64,000 bases of DNA from Nautilus pompilius (Eukaryota > Mollusca > Cephalopoda > Nautilida > Nautilidae), in contig JACATO010000591.1 of NCBI GenBank assembly GCA_018389105.1, positions 1,226,501 to 1,290,500 on the forward strand. Reading direction: 5' to 3'. The notes beneath the pieces are model-generated. The model made no database searches. It worked only from the letters and a program-made list of their open reading frames with translations, and was not told the DNA's origin. Positions within the stretch are counted from its first letter, which is position 1. Each line of letters opens with the position of its first letter. The translations under genes and the position numbers were made by a program. Below are positions 34,866-47,400 of this stretch, piece by piece.

Positions 34866-37800
34866 AATGTACCCCACAGTGCAATTACATATGCGGATGT
34901 GATATCACTCAGTTTTGTGGAAACAGGTGTTTATAATTTTTTGGAATGATGACGATGACAAGATTTTTCAACTTTTATTTTTTTGCTATCTAATGGGATC
35001 TTGATATCTGCTGGTTTGGAAAATGAATTAGTATAGCTAACATCAGAAGGCTCCCAGTGAGATCTGAAGAATTATGTATGGACCATTATCATCTGAATAA
35101 GTCAACCGTACATGAAGATGAGTAGCTGTTTTGCAAAGTTATTACAAAATATTGCAGTAGCTAAAGAAGAAAAATACAACCAGCAAAGCTGACAAATCTT
35201 TCATCATCCTTTTCAATTCTACTACCATGATTTGATTGTAGGTAATTACCTCTTTAGGAACACTTTTGTTAAAAGAATATCAAAGTCCACAGTTTTAACA
35301 TATTGCTACTACTAATTATTTATCTTTCATGCTAATTTACCAACTAGAATACACAACCATGAGGCATATTATACTGTTTTCAGTCATCTTGACAGGAGAG
35401 CAGTGGTATCATTTAAACTTGCTCAAAAACTTTTTTAAAATGGAAGTTTACTGAAATTAATTTGAAATCATTGTATTGTTAAGTTATTACAAAATATTTT
35501 AATTATTCAATAAAGATGTCACTGTTTCTTTAAGTGGATTTGTTTGTAGAATGACTGTATAGTGAACACCTTACTCTTCACACTTAAGACGTTTCCAGGA
35601 ATGCAAGTGCAATTTCTTGTTTATTTAGAAAAGTGTCTAAATCTCTTTTTCACTCAATACAATGGTAGTGATTTTTTTTTTGGTGCTGTATTTGCATTTT
35701 GCTTATGACAATAAAGGTTGAATACATGTTGCCATCCTAGGTTGCTCTTGCCACTGTTTCATTCATTCCTGTGTCAGCATGATCAGGTTTCCACTGAATG
35801 TTAATCTTATGATCCATTCCACTATTCTGGAGGAAGTTATTTGCTTTGATAGCATATGAGTTTAATGGATTATTTATTATTCACTCTCTTATAAAATTTT
35901 ATTTAAAAAAAAAAACAAAAAAAAATTGTTTGTTTTATTTATATTAAATTCATCAGCTGGTTGATCTCTGTTAAACAAAGATTGACACCTGTTCAAATTT
36001 TCTGCTTACAGAATTAATTTATCTTGTATCTAATAAAGCTAATTGGATGAATTAATATTTACTTTAATTTTTATCTGTTAATTCTTGATTTGTTTTTTCT
36101 TGGATAATGCATTTATAATATTATATAACTTAAAATATAATTTTTTATCTTTATAAAATAAATTCAGTAAAATAATTATTAGATCATATACAATGGACAA
36201 ATTAGAATCTTTTCATTCAGGTATAGTATGTACCTATAGGAAATATACCATTATAGTCTAGAATCAGCTTTGTGTGCATGTGTGTGTGCTCAGCTGATAC
36301 TTTCAGTATGCACTAGAACATAAAATCTTTGGTTTTTGTTGATCCATGATATTTAAAAACTGTCTTTAAATTTTAATCATGATATTTTGTGGGACCCATT
36401 TTGCTGCTGACATGGCTTATTTACAGAGTGTGGTGTTTTATTGAATGTTAAATGGTTTTCAAAATCTATTTAGACCATAACTCTGTTTCCAGCTGTCTCC
36501 ATCTCTCTCTCTCAGACAGATCAAGCAACTTTCTTTTACTACTCACTAGAACATGTTTGTTATATAGTTTAATTGATCATTGAATATACACCAGAAAAGA
36601 TTAGGTTGTTACCCAATGAACTCTGGTGATTTTTTTTTTCCTCTTGGCTGTAGTAACTTTAGTTTTTTTTTTCTTTAATTCCTTATTGAACATTCTGTAC
36701 ATGTCTGTAATTTATAGTGAGTTTCCAATATGATGATAATGTGCTGTATTTACATGCATTCTAGTAACTTTTCATGCTTATTAACATCATTGTTGACCAT
36801 AGCATTTATTTTTTAAATGTTATAAACTTTACTTTTTAAAAATAATTCAATTTGAAATTGTATTATAAGATTTTTAAGCACAAATATCCATTAATCAGAA
36901 TTTTTTAAAATATTAAAACTAAATTTTGCTGCTAATTTTAAATTTTGGTATAACAAAGTGTCTTTTTTTTAAAAAAATTGTACAGTGTTTTTTAATTGCC
37001 ACATCATACTGTCACATAATGAAGATATATAAACCCCATCACCCTGTCATACTTATCATGATTTTCCTGATTTGCATGTGTTGAATACATTTTACATGAA
37101 TTCATTATTGTACAAATTTAATAGATGGCCTTTTCTTACAAATTTATCTATAATGATGGTGATGTTTAGGTTGTACATAAAATGCATTTTAAAAAAATCA
37201 TTCTCAGAGTTGGAAATAAATGTGGTACTATATTTAAACTTTTAAGAAATGAGGTATGAACATGGCAGCATTTGATAGAACTTTGAGTGAGCCAATAACA
37301 TACTGACAAATCAATGATATCCTCCATTAAAAATAGTTGTACAAGACCCTGATTAATTTCATTTGATTGGAACATGGGCAGGAGTCCATAAATTTGTATT
37401 TAAGAGAATTTGGATTGATGAAATGCCAAGAAAATTGGTGTACTCATTATAATCTTCAATGGTATAAAAAGTGTGATGAATTCTACAAAGTGATGTGTGT
37501 GGATAGAATAAAACTACCTTTCAGTCTGAAGATCACTAGATAGCACTGCCATAAGCTTTAGAAATTGGCATACAACAGCATCTCAGATCACAGTAAACCT
37601 TATAGCTGCACTAGTAAGGTAGATAAAAATTTACAATATGTAATGATATTTCAGAATTTATGAAAAAAAATATAAAACAAAATAAACTAAAAATTAGTTA
37701 TAATTTTGGAGGCAACTTTGAAAACTTTTTTTACTATTTGGAATACTCTATGATGTTTCCTGAAAAAATTTTATATACTATCCTCCACAAAATTATATTT

Positions 37801-38602
37801 TGTTACACTGAAATAATAAAAATGGTTTACAGCTAATTATCATCAATAATATGTATTAGCACAAGCATAATTTATAGTATGTGATCAAAAAATGGTATAA
37901 ATTACTAAAAGTAATTGAAGATTGGGAAGTTGAGTTTATGCTTATTTCTCATGCTGATTGATACAGGGTATAAAATAAAGAAAAAAAATAAATGCTTTGA
38001 TTCATTTGTCGTTAAAATGCCATAACTGATAGAATCACAGTGAAATGTTGTCATAGGATACCATTGATGGGTGAATCTCTATCTGGTTCAGTGTTAGATG
38101 TAAACTTATGGCACTAGCAAAGATAATTATTTTGCTAATTGGACCAAATCTATCAATCCTACACAGGACTGCTACATAATTATTCTGTGTTTGTGATATT
38201 GCCTATGTTTAGGAAAAATTATAAATTATTTCATTGTTACCAGAGCATTATTGCATACCATTAGAAGACTTTAAACCTGTAACACGATAGATATTACCAA
38301 TCAGCACCAGGCATGGATCTGTTATTAGTGACGTTTTGTAGTGTTTTCTAAGTTTAGATTCTTCTTGCTACAACAGGATGGCTGCTGTAGAGTTTACAGA
38401 AGATATAAAGAGCAGAGGAAAAAAAAACTGTTTCAATGGGCTTTTGCATTTGAAGGAGAGGTTACTCAGAGCAACAGCAGTGAGAACAGCAATTTTAAAA
38501 AAAAAATTTCTAAGATGTAATTTAAAAACATAACATGATTAAATTCCCAAAATGCAATTTTTCTATAGCAGATACTCAAACCTGAAGCAGTAATATCCTA
38601 TG

Positions 38603-38627
38603 AAAAAAAAAAAAAAAAAAAAAAAAA
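38603..38627 (+). repeat. Poly(A) run, 25 bases
   Basis: The longest A homopolymer noticed in the window, lying just upstream of a Tc1 scrap. It could be a retroposed tail of an unrecognised short element on its left, or simple slippage. Confidence 0.85.
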
Positions 38628-38644
38628 GAAAAATAATCTTCTTT

Positions 38645-38812
38645 ATCAATTTTATATCATGGTATTAATATTGTGCCCTGGCCAGCCTATTCACTGGACC
38701 TAAATCAGTCAGCAAAAGTGCCTACCTATCCTATCCAGACATGGAAGGACCTTCCAAAAGATTGTATGTGAAGGTCCATTCACTATTTGCTACAATAATC
38801 CATGACAGCTTC
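38645..38812 (+). pseudogene. Tiny Tc1-like transposase scrap
   Basis: At about 38665-38710 the plus strand reads INIVPWPAYSLDLNQS, matching the W-PA-SPDLNPIE block that carries the third catalytic region of Tc1 transposases. The following TWKDLPKD and LLQ pieces loosely fit the usual tail. The Pro-Ile-Glu after LN is lost. Nothing else of the element is visible, so this is a short and much-decayed fragment. Confidence 0.42.
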
Positions 38813-41800
38813 CAGGGGTAGAATGAAACACTGAATGCTGACAATTTAATTATTGAAGAGACTCTTTGTGTGTTCATAAACCAAGGTTGTAGTTGCATAT
38901 ATTCCATGAATGTAGTAATTGATGACTTTTCATTGGCTAACTGAGTCTACAACACACAGTTAATATATCTCTAATTTGAAAATAAATTTTAATTTTTATA
39001 TTTTGTTTTTGTTGCAAATTTATTAAATTTTTGTTTTTGGTTTTCTCTTAATATTGTGCTTTTGATTAATGATTTTCTTTGTTACTACTTATCCAAAAAA
39101 CAAAAGATGGGACCAGCACTAATCAGAAAAGAGAAAGGAGTTGTATAAAAATAATGGCTAACACAAAATATTTATATATATCTCATATACATGATTTTAG
39201 CTAAGATGTGGAAGGAAATCAAGGGAAGTCTGTTAGTGAGCTTAGGTCAGGAAAAAAGTTTAATTGCTGATCATGGCTTGGATCTGTTAGGGCTACCACC
39301 ATGATGTCTTCTACCACAATGCTATCTTGCTCTGATGTGATATAGTAAAGTTTTAAACAAAATTTGAGTTTCTGTGAGAATAATTCAAGTGATTTCTGAA
39401 ATAGTGCAATGACTCAAATTACCAAACAACTCTGCTTCTATAATTATAAATTGTAGTTAAATGTCTGGGTTGTATGATAAAAATTCCCAACGCAGTTTTG
39501 TACTCTGATATTTCTCCTTTAATACAAGGATGCATAGTTGGTATTTGAACTGTGAAGCAGTTTGCTGAAGATCCTGAGTTATCACTGTCACCATGCAATG
39601 TCATGTGATGACAGTCTACTGTTTTGCATGTGGTGTGCAATTTTTTACCATTTTTTTCATTGGCAAATGCTTGTAAAGAAAATTGCTGATGATGATGATG
39701 TGGATTTAAGGAAGCAGATTACTAAACATTTAAATAAATTTGCTACAAAGTGTGTTTTGAAGAAATCCCTTATTAAAGAGATCAATAAGAGCTGTACAAT
39801 GTTGTGAAATGCTAAAAAAATTTTAATTAAAAAAGGAATCTCTCTCTCACACGCACATGCACACACACACAATAAGATCACTGGACATAAGTATGGAGAA
39901 AACTTGGAGAATTTTTCTGGTCTGCTGTATTCACATGGCACTCATGACATGATAGTTTTGGCCTTAACTTGGTGAGACAGCTAGATAGTTGTCTTTTTAT
40001 TAGTGGGTTTTGGGAGACTCATTGTTTTTCAGTACACATGATGTTCTCTCAAGCAGCCAGTCACTACTTTTTTTTTTTGAGGCTGGTTTTAATTTATGAC
40101 TCTATAGGAAGATCTTTAGTTCCCTTTCACTGGATCTACAGCTCCAGAACTGAGCATTTTATTTGGAAACACTGGTGGGTGAACTGTGATTCAAAATATT
40201 TACTTCCAGCTGATGTAAACAAAGTGAAGACAGGTTGCACTCAATCAACTGTGGCAAAACCTGTACCAGCCATTTGTGTGAAACTACATTGGTTTAATGT
40301 CTAATAGAGTCCAGATGCTTATGCCAGTCTAGTATTTTATATTTTGTTGGCATTGTAATTTTTAACAAATTGTCTTGTCATAATACAGAAAAGCATCTTG
40401 AAAAACTAATGCTCACACTATTCTTTTGGGATTTTGCATGAATAATACTTTTATTGTTGGCTTGAAGCTTAAAAGGATGTAGCAGAAATATCAAGAAATT
40501 TTTTTTTTTTTACACATATGTAGCCTTTTAGATGATTAATATTTTTTCTCTATTGTCATTACTGCACTTTGTATTTGACATATTAATATGTTAAAATTTG
40601 TTGTTTTTCATTTTAATTCATTGATACATTGGCTTCCTCTCTAAGGTATCAATCAAAGTAATATGTATTAACTGCTAAAATGAGAACCAAATAAGCTAGT
40701 GTTTAGTACAGTAACCTATTTTGTTGAAAATATACAGAGCGTCTTAGAAATATATATATATTACTTTATATTTCCATGCATGAATGTGTGCCAGATCCAA
40801 TGTAGGACACTTTTTTTGTACAATACTTTGTTCTCTGTTAGATATTAATATATATGTGTTTTTTAAAAATTCTTAAGTGATTTTTGCTTAGGGTCTCTTC
40901 TGCATTAAAAAAGTTAAGTAATTGTTGATTAAATATGAAATAAAAATTATCTGTAATAAAATTGGTTGATTTATTGTCAAACTGACTTTGAAACACTTCT
41001 ATCAAATACATTCTGGAGAATGAAAACCCTAAAGGTTTTGCCTTCATTTGTATGCAAGAGGAAATAGCATTAACTTTTTGTAGTTGGTAACTGATCTGTA
41101 ACATTTAGTGTTTGAGTAATCTATTAGAAGGTGCTTATTGTTTTTTAATATGTAATATGGGTACCCTAAAGATTAATAGACCTCATTTTCCATTAATTTC
41201 TAACATGAGAAATGAATAATTTTGAGTTTATTGAGATATCCAATTTTATTAGAAATATTCATATTTTTTGTTAAACATTTTCTGGGTAGAAAAGATTACA
41301 GAATAATAACCTCATTAACCATTTACCTGATCTGTTATACTTATGATAAAGTTTGGAAATAGCATCATTTATTTATAATGATACTTTGTAATAAGCTCTT
41401 ATATTATCTGATTTGATAATTATGATTTTGCATGTTAATGCTTTGGTATGGTTATAAAAAAATATTTATCTAAAGTATGGCATACTCTTTTTGTACTACT
41501 ACTACTTAGTGGCAGAGACAATAAAATTTTTTTTCTTCATTGTGAGTTGAGAACTTGCAGATCATCTTTTGTTGTTTACTAATATATCTTTGTCTTCTGT
41601 TAAAGAAAGTGAACAATAGACATTAGAAATTTTATTTTTTCTTTCCTTTTGAATTTATAGTTTAGTCATTTTGTACTTTTTTTTCTGCTATCGTTAATTA
41701 GTTTTTGTGTTGTGCCTAATCCCTGTAGTCTTGGTTGCTGATGCTTTTTAACTGTTTACAGAAATTTAATAAAGATACACACCTTCATTTCAGATATTTT

Positions 41801-44230
41801 TTGTTTTTTTTTTGGTCTGTCTTGTCAGCCTTGGTAATGATGCCTTCATTAATTTTTATTTTTTCTGTTCTTAGTCTTCACAAGTGCATGTTAAATTATT
41901 TCACTCTCCTATATGTAGTTGTAATTATCTAATCATGTACTGTTAAAGGGTAAGCAGATTTTTGTATTTTTTTTTCATTTGCCTTCCATCAGTGACAATT
42001 TACTTTAACCATTCATGGTATGGTTGAAGTCCAATTTTTATAGGACTTTCTGAATCACCTTTGTTAATAAACCAACAGCTTTCTCTGTAGTAACTTTTTT
42101 CTGTGCTTAGCATTTTACTTTCAATTATTTGTCTTGTAAAATTGCTACTGAAGATCTTGCTGCATTAATATGGAATCTTTGATGTCCTTGTATCTATTAG
42201 TTGATTATAATGGAAAGGTAAATACTTGTTGGCAGGTTTTTAATGAAAGTTCTACTTGTACTGGCTTTTGACCATTGCCATACTGAACTCCATGTTCTAC
42301 TAAGTGTCTTCTAGATATTTACTTTTTAAATAATTTTAATTTTTGATTTATAAGTGGATATTCAATTAAAATTGTTGAACAAAGACAAAGAATATGTGGA
42401 GAAAGTATGGATTTAACATTACCATATTTCTGTATTTTCTTCTGCATCTTCATGAGTATTGTCTTTTTTAAGGGTATTTTATGGTACCTATAACCTCCTT
42501 GTTATTTTATCCAAATGCATTCAGATTTGCAATATAATCTCACCATAATGTGTTAGATATAATGTCATGGGCACATTTTATTTTCTGTATTAGTTTAGAT
42601 TAAATTCATCAAATTTTGATTTGCAAAATTAAAAAAAAATTAAAATGTCTAATAGAAAATAGGTGAAAATAAGCAAAATCTCTATGAAATTTATCCAAAT
42701 GACTGTTATCTTTAGATTAAAAATAATATTCAATTCTGATTAGTTAGGGAGAAAACTATGCTAGTGCATTCTTGCAAATTCATAGTTTGCAAATTTGCCA
42801 GAGCAACCATACACACAAAAATAAATATTAGTGAACCAATTTACCTTGGGTTGTGTATATCATAACTTTTGTAAATAGTTTTAAAATGCAATGTTTGAGT
42901 ATTCCACAAAAGTAATCCAGTTGTTGAGGTGAAAAGTTTAAGTACAATCTTTTATATCTCATTATTTTATTATTTCTGTTATAGGCAAAGAATCCTTAGA
43001 TCATACTATGCCCAGTTAGAGGTATTATTTAAAACCTTGATTATACTTCTGTATCTTACCATGGGTAGTACTCTTTTTATCTTGTATAAGCTCTGATTAA
43101 GATTAAATTCGTGCTGAGATGACCGCAATATGGATTTTGAATTGTGATTTGATTTGTTCCATTAGATATCAATCCAAGAGACTTCTATAGTTTTTTTTTT
43201 TAAATTTTGCATTCATTATTCCAGTTATATCGCTCTTCTATTACTTGTTTTTTCTTCCCATGTATGCTTCCATACTCTCTGGGTCTGTTGTACCAGGTGG
43301 ATATAATAACTCCACATATTTTAAGCTAACTTCCACAACCATTATCAGGTTTAAAGATTACATTAGTCAGGTAATATGATGGATCAAAAGGAGGGTTATG
43401 TGCTCATCCTTCTTGCATAGGCAGCTGATTTATTACTGCTTTGAATACAGCTATAGTTATTTTTATTGAATTACATAATTTATTTTTAAAATGGAAAAAA
43501 AACTTGAAAGGTTTACAAGTACAGTTATGTTAAAATATTTCAGTAAAATAATTAATTTTCCTTAAATTTATTATTTATTTAATATTCATTACTTGTTATC
43601 ATTTTTAGACTTTATGCTTCACATTCTGTATCTCTTATCTCTCCTATAGCAGTTTCAAAACAGCTTTCTACAGTACTTCATCTACACAATGTTCTTTCTG
43701 CCTATACAAATTTTCAAATATTAATATTCTAATGGTCTCAGCAAAGATGCATTTTTAAAATTTATTGATCACTGTTGATTTTATTAACATGTGCTTGTTT
43801 GATAGAGGTAAGAAATACTGTTATTTAAATCTTTACTTTGTTGTGCGAGGGGACACAAACCAAACAGTTTGGAAGATTTCTGCATTTAAAAAAAGTCTGC
43901 TTTTTGGAATCACTGCGAGTAAACAACAAAATCAGAGACCATCTTTAGAAGATGCATTTCCTTTAGAATTTAAAATACTGTTTAGAAGATTGGCATAAAC
44001 ATCCTTGGCCTGCTTAAAAAAAGTGTTATTTTGGTATTATACAGGAAAGCCTGTGAAGCCTTCCCTCCCTCTTGAAAACAAGATTCTATAACAAAATATT
44101 TAACCATCATATGGTACTATATCCAGTGAACAGAGTTTGCATTAAAATAAAAAGAAACAAACATCCTATTTTTTTTTTTTTTTAGATTATAAATATTCAT
44201 AAGAATTTTTTTTTGAATTCTGTATAATTT
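38813..44230. other. AT-rich non-coding stretch
   Basis: No gene supported. Contains a CT/CA microsatellite (39839-39872), GAT repeats at about 39687-39700, and a pair of octamer-like words at 42772-42799. Open frames at 39562-39807 and 39969-40304 show no motif I recognise. Confidence 0.5.
39839..39872. repeat. CT/CA microsatellite
   Basis: A TC run passes into an interrupted CA repeat (CACACGCACATGCACACACA). A simple-sequence tract with no associated element. Confidence 0.85.
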
Positions 44231-44239
44231 TGCATTTCA

Positions 44240-44470
44240 GGAAAATGACATTTTAAAATTATGCAACATCTGCTTTGCATGTTGCAAAGTGATAGTGATG
44301 CAGGCATTCAACAATCACATCTGATGCATTAGATTTTTGGGTTTTTTTTACTCAAAATTTGACAGCCAACACCAAGTGACCTTTAACCCTAAATTTTCTA
44401 GTTAGCTGTAGATCATGTCAACACTCCTGGCTATATGCTATTGAGTTGCTTTTGAGCTATTGTTTTCAAA
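44240..44470. promoter_or_regulatory. Candidate regulatory block with octamer-like dyad and DR1-like site
   Basis: Less AT-rich than its flanks. TGCAACAT (44262-44269) and ATGTTGCA (44279-44286) form an inverted pair around a POU-like TTTGCAT core. At 44377-44389 TGACCTTTAACCC reads on the other strand as GGGTTA-A-AGGTCA, the layout of a nuclear-receptor DR1 element (HNF4/RXR/COUP-TF type). There is no coding frame or transposon signature. Function is inferred only from these words. Confidence 0.28.
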
Positions 44471-44479
44471 AACATGTTT

Positions 44480-47400
44480 CTGGCATGATAAACTTTGTAC
44501 TAAGTTATTTATTTCAAAATGACCATGAAACATCTGAACTTAGTCAATATTGGCCTAATTTGAAGTGCAAAACCTTTTTCTTCAGTAAAAATATGAAGAT
44601 TTAAAATGTGTATGTATACATACACATAAAGATGGTACTTCTACCAATGCATTTTGATTTGCCCTTAAGTTTACTACTTTCTATAGCAAATTATTGAAAT
44701 CTTTAATTTACGAGGTAGTTGTCTTTCCTTTGCCTTTGATTTGCTGTAAGAATTTATGGATATCCAGTTGCTCAAAACCTTTAAAAAAGCCTAAAAGATT
44801 TTTCTTTTAAATTTTCTATAAAGCAAACATTTCCTGAATTTGTAATTTTCTTGTAAGCATGTGTATTTACTTTTTTTTAGTTTTTAGAGTACAGTCAAGG
44901 AATTAAAGTATCTTGTAAGCTTTTGCAATTTTGCATGGTATCATTTGTGATATTTTAGAATTAAATTCATTTTGCAGATTCATGATACATAAAATGCATT
45001 GCCTTTAGAGGAAAGTTTTATAGAAAATTCCACTTAAAAAAATAAATAAATCTGTTTGCTTTAAATCCTGCACTGATGAATTGTGTACAAATAAGGCAAT
45101 TTTTTTGTTTTTATTATATAAATGCAGCCTAACTCACTATAATGAATTTTTTTCAAAAACTAATACTGAACAGTGACAAAGTATTAATATTCTGTTTGAT
45201 TTCATTAGCAAAGTCTTCACAAAATAAGAGATATATACTATCTGTACAATCTATTTTCAAAAGAATTTTTTTGTTTGTTTTTCTTTTTTTAAAGTTTTTG
45301 GCTTTATTCCCTGTCTCAACACTGATTACTTTTTATGTTGATTTAAACTTCCTTTTTCATGTTTTGGGTCTGTATGACCTGATGCCAATCAACCATTTTA
45401 AAAATTGCAAGATATTTTTATGATCCTATAATATTTTGTGATTTTTTTCTAGTTTATGTTCATGAACACACAATGAGAAATAAACAGCTCTGAAAACACG
45501 ATTAGATTTTTCTAATATTGAACTTGCATACAAAAATTGTGAACTGAAACATAATACATATAATCAAAGTTTTAACAGGAGTGTTACAACTAAGTACTGG
45601 GTTTTTAATAATGATTATGATATAGTTTTTATTCTAATTATTGAAAATCTAGCTTTGTATTAGAAAATAAATGTGCATCATCAAAAAAGAAGAAACAAAA
45701 CAAATAAATAACCTGGCATATCCATAATGATAATTTAAATCTAATAAAGCATATTTGTAACTTTTAAAAACCATGTTACACCTTTAGGATATCAATAAAA
45801 TACTATATTCATGCTGCACTTAATGTAATTTTTATATGAAATACTTGTCTAGATGATACTTAGAGTTAAAATATATTTTAAAATTATCTTCAACTAATAA
45901 AAATATACCAAACTTTTAGGCTAAGAAAAATTGTACATCAATCATTATTGATTTAAAAAAATTGTTAATTTGTTTTTTAAAATTTAGTTTTTGGCATAAT
46001 GAACAAATTATTTTAAAAATGTTTATTTCATGAAGACTTTTTTAAAAAAGAGTTCTGCCAGCTATGTAAATTTACTTATTTTAAATTTACATGTGTGAAT
46101 TTGGTTAATACCAGCAATAAGACTAATTCTAACTCAATTTTGAAATTATCATACCATTAAAAAACAACATGAGTTTTATAAATTAATTAGTTATGTGTAA
46201 ATAAAACAGGGAAAATCTTGTTTCTGGTTTTACATTGAATGATTTTTATTTCATAAAATAATATTTTGAAGTAAAACGAAAGAAATTAAGTACTGAAAAA
46301 AAAACTAAATGTGAATTTTTTAAGGTTGCTGGTCATACATTTAATAAAACAGCTTGTGGTTAAATATTAGGTAATGTTTTCTTAATCTGCTTGTTAAAAA
46401 AGCATCTTATTTATAGAATTTGAATCTGGTTTTTGAGAATGTGAAATAATAATTTTCTTTTTTTCCATCTGTCAATCTATTATACATCAACATGATAATA
46501 TTTTATACTTAGGATCTCACCATTATAAGATTATGGACATTTGTAATGGGAAAACTCACATGAAAAGTAAATGCAGGGAACTTTTGAATGAGGCAACTTC
46601 TGTGGCTATTTGATCACTGGAAATCCTGCTAGTCGTTGCAGTTTTTAATGGAAGACTGGGTTGACCAGATTAAAGAACATCCCAGATACTTTCTGTTTGT
46701 TGTATGCTGTGTTCTGCTTCTGAACTGACTTCATTCAGCTTCTTTGCAGGTGATTGCATGTGAAAATGCCATTAAAATGATGAAATAATCATAGCACACT
46801 TATTTGTAAACTACATAATTTTGTTGATTAATATGTTAATTCTTTGAATTTTAAAAGAAGATATTAAAGAATTTGTAAATAACTCTGGTAAATTTTAATT
46901 AGCAAACTTTCAAAGTGATTGTTGGTGAGTCAGCTGTCTAGGGCATGATAGATAAATTTTAAGAAGTAAGTTCTGTCATTTTCAGAAGCACATTTTTATG
47001 TGATGTGTTAAAGAAAAACTGACAACATTTTACAATCTTCGTTATGTAAGAAAGTGTTTTTATATTCTTTAATGCTGGTTTAATAAAATCTAATGACAGA
47101 TTAGAAAATCATGATGTACTCTATAATGTATTTACTCTATGCTTTCTAAGGTATTCCCAAAATGCAGATAGTTTAACTTTTCTATCCCTAAGGTATAGAC
47201 TGAACCAAAGCTGACAGACAACTTTTAATCAATTTTTATCCAGACATAGCTAAGTTATACTACAAAACATTCTCATTGGTATCTTGCCTAAAATAGATAT
47301 CTGATTTGCATTAATTTATACAAGAAAAATTATTTATGTGAACCAATTTAAAAAAAAAAAAAAAACCAATAATTTTATGTAGCTAAGAATTGCTAAAGAA

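Larger units (their letters stand above)
32713..38640. other. AT-rich non-coding stretch with an unassigned mid-GC block
   Basis: No gene supported. Short repeats include a C run (34854-34865), GT repeats at about 36273-36288 and CT repeats at about 36500-36515. The block 33100-34440 is distinctly less AT-rich and is listed separately. Confidence 0.5.

Noticed and set aside
38603-38627. Poly(A) 25 as the tail of a processed pseudogene
   Set aside because: No gene-like sequence upstream and no flanking direct repeat recognised.
39562-40304. Open frames of 81 and 111 codons, the first with a C-x2-C pair
   Set aside because: A single Cys pair without matching His residues or other motif is not enough for a zinc finger; composition is otherwise AT-driven.
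43765-43998. 77-codon plus-strand frame
   Set aside because: No recognisable domain or convincing splice context; treated as chance.
45142-45423. 93-codon frame rich in Phe, Leu and Ile
   Set aside because: Low-complexity translation of T-rich DNA, not a gene.
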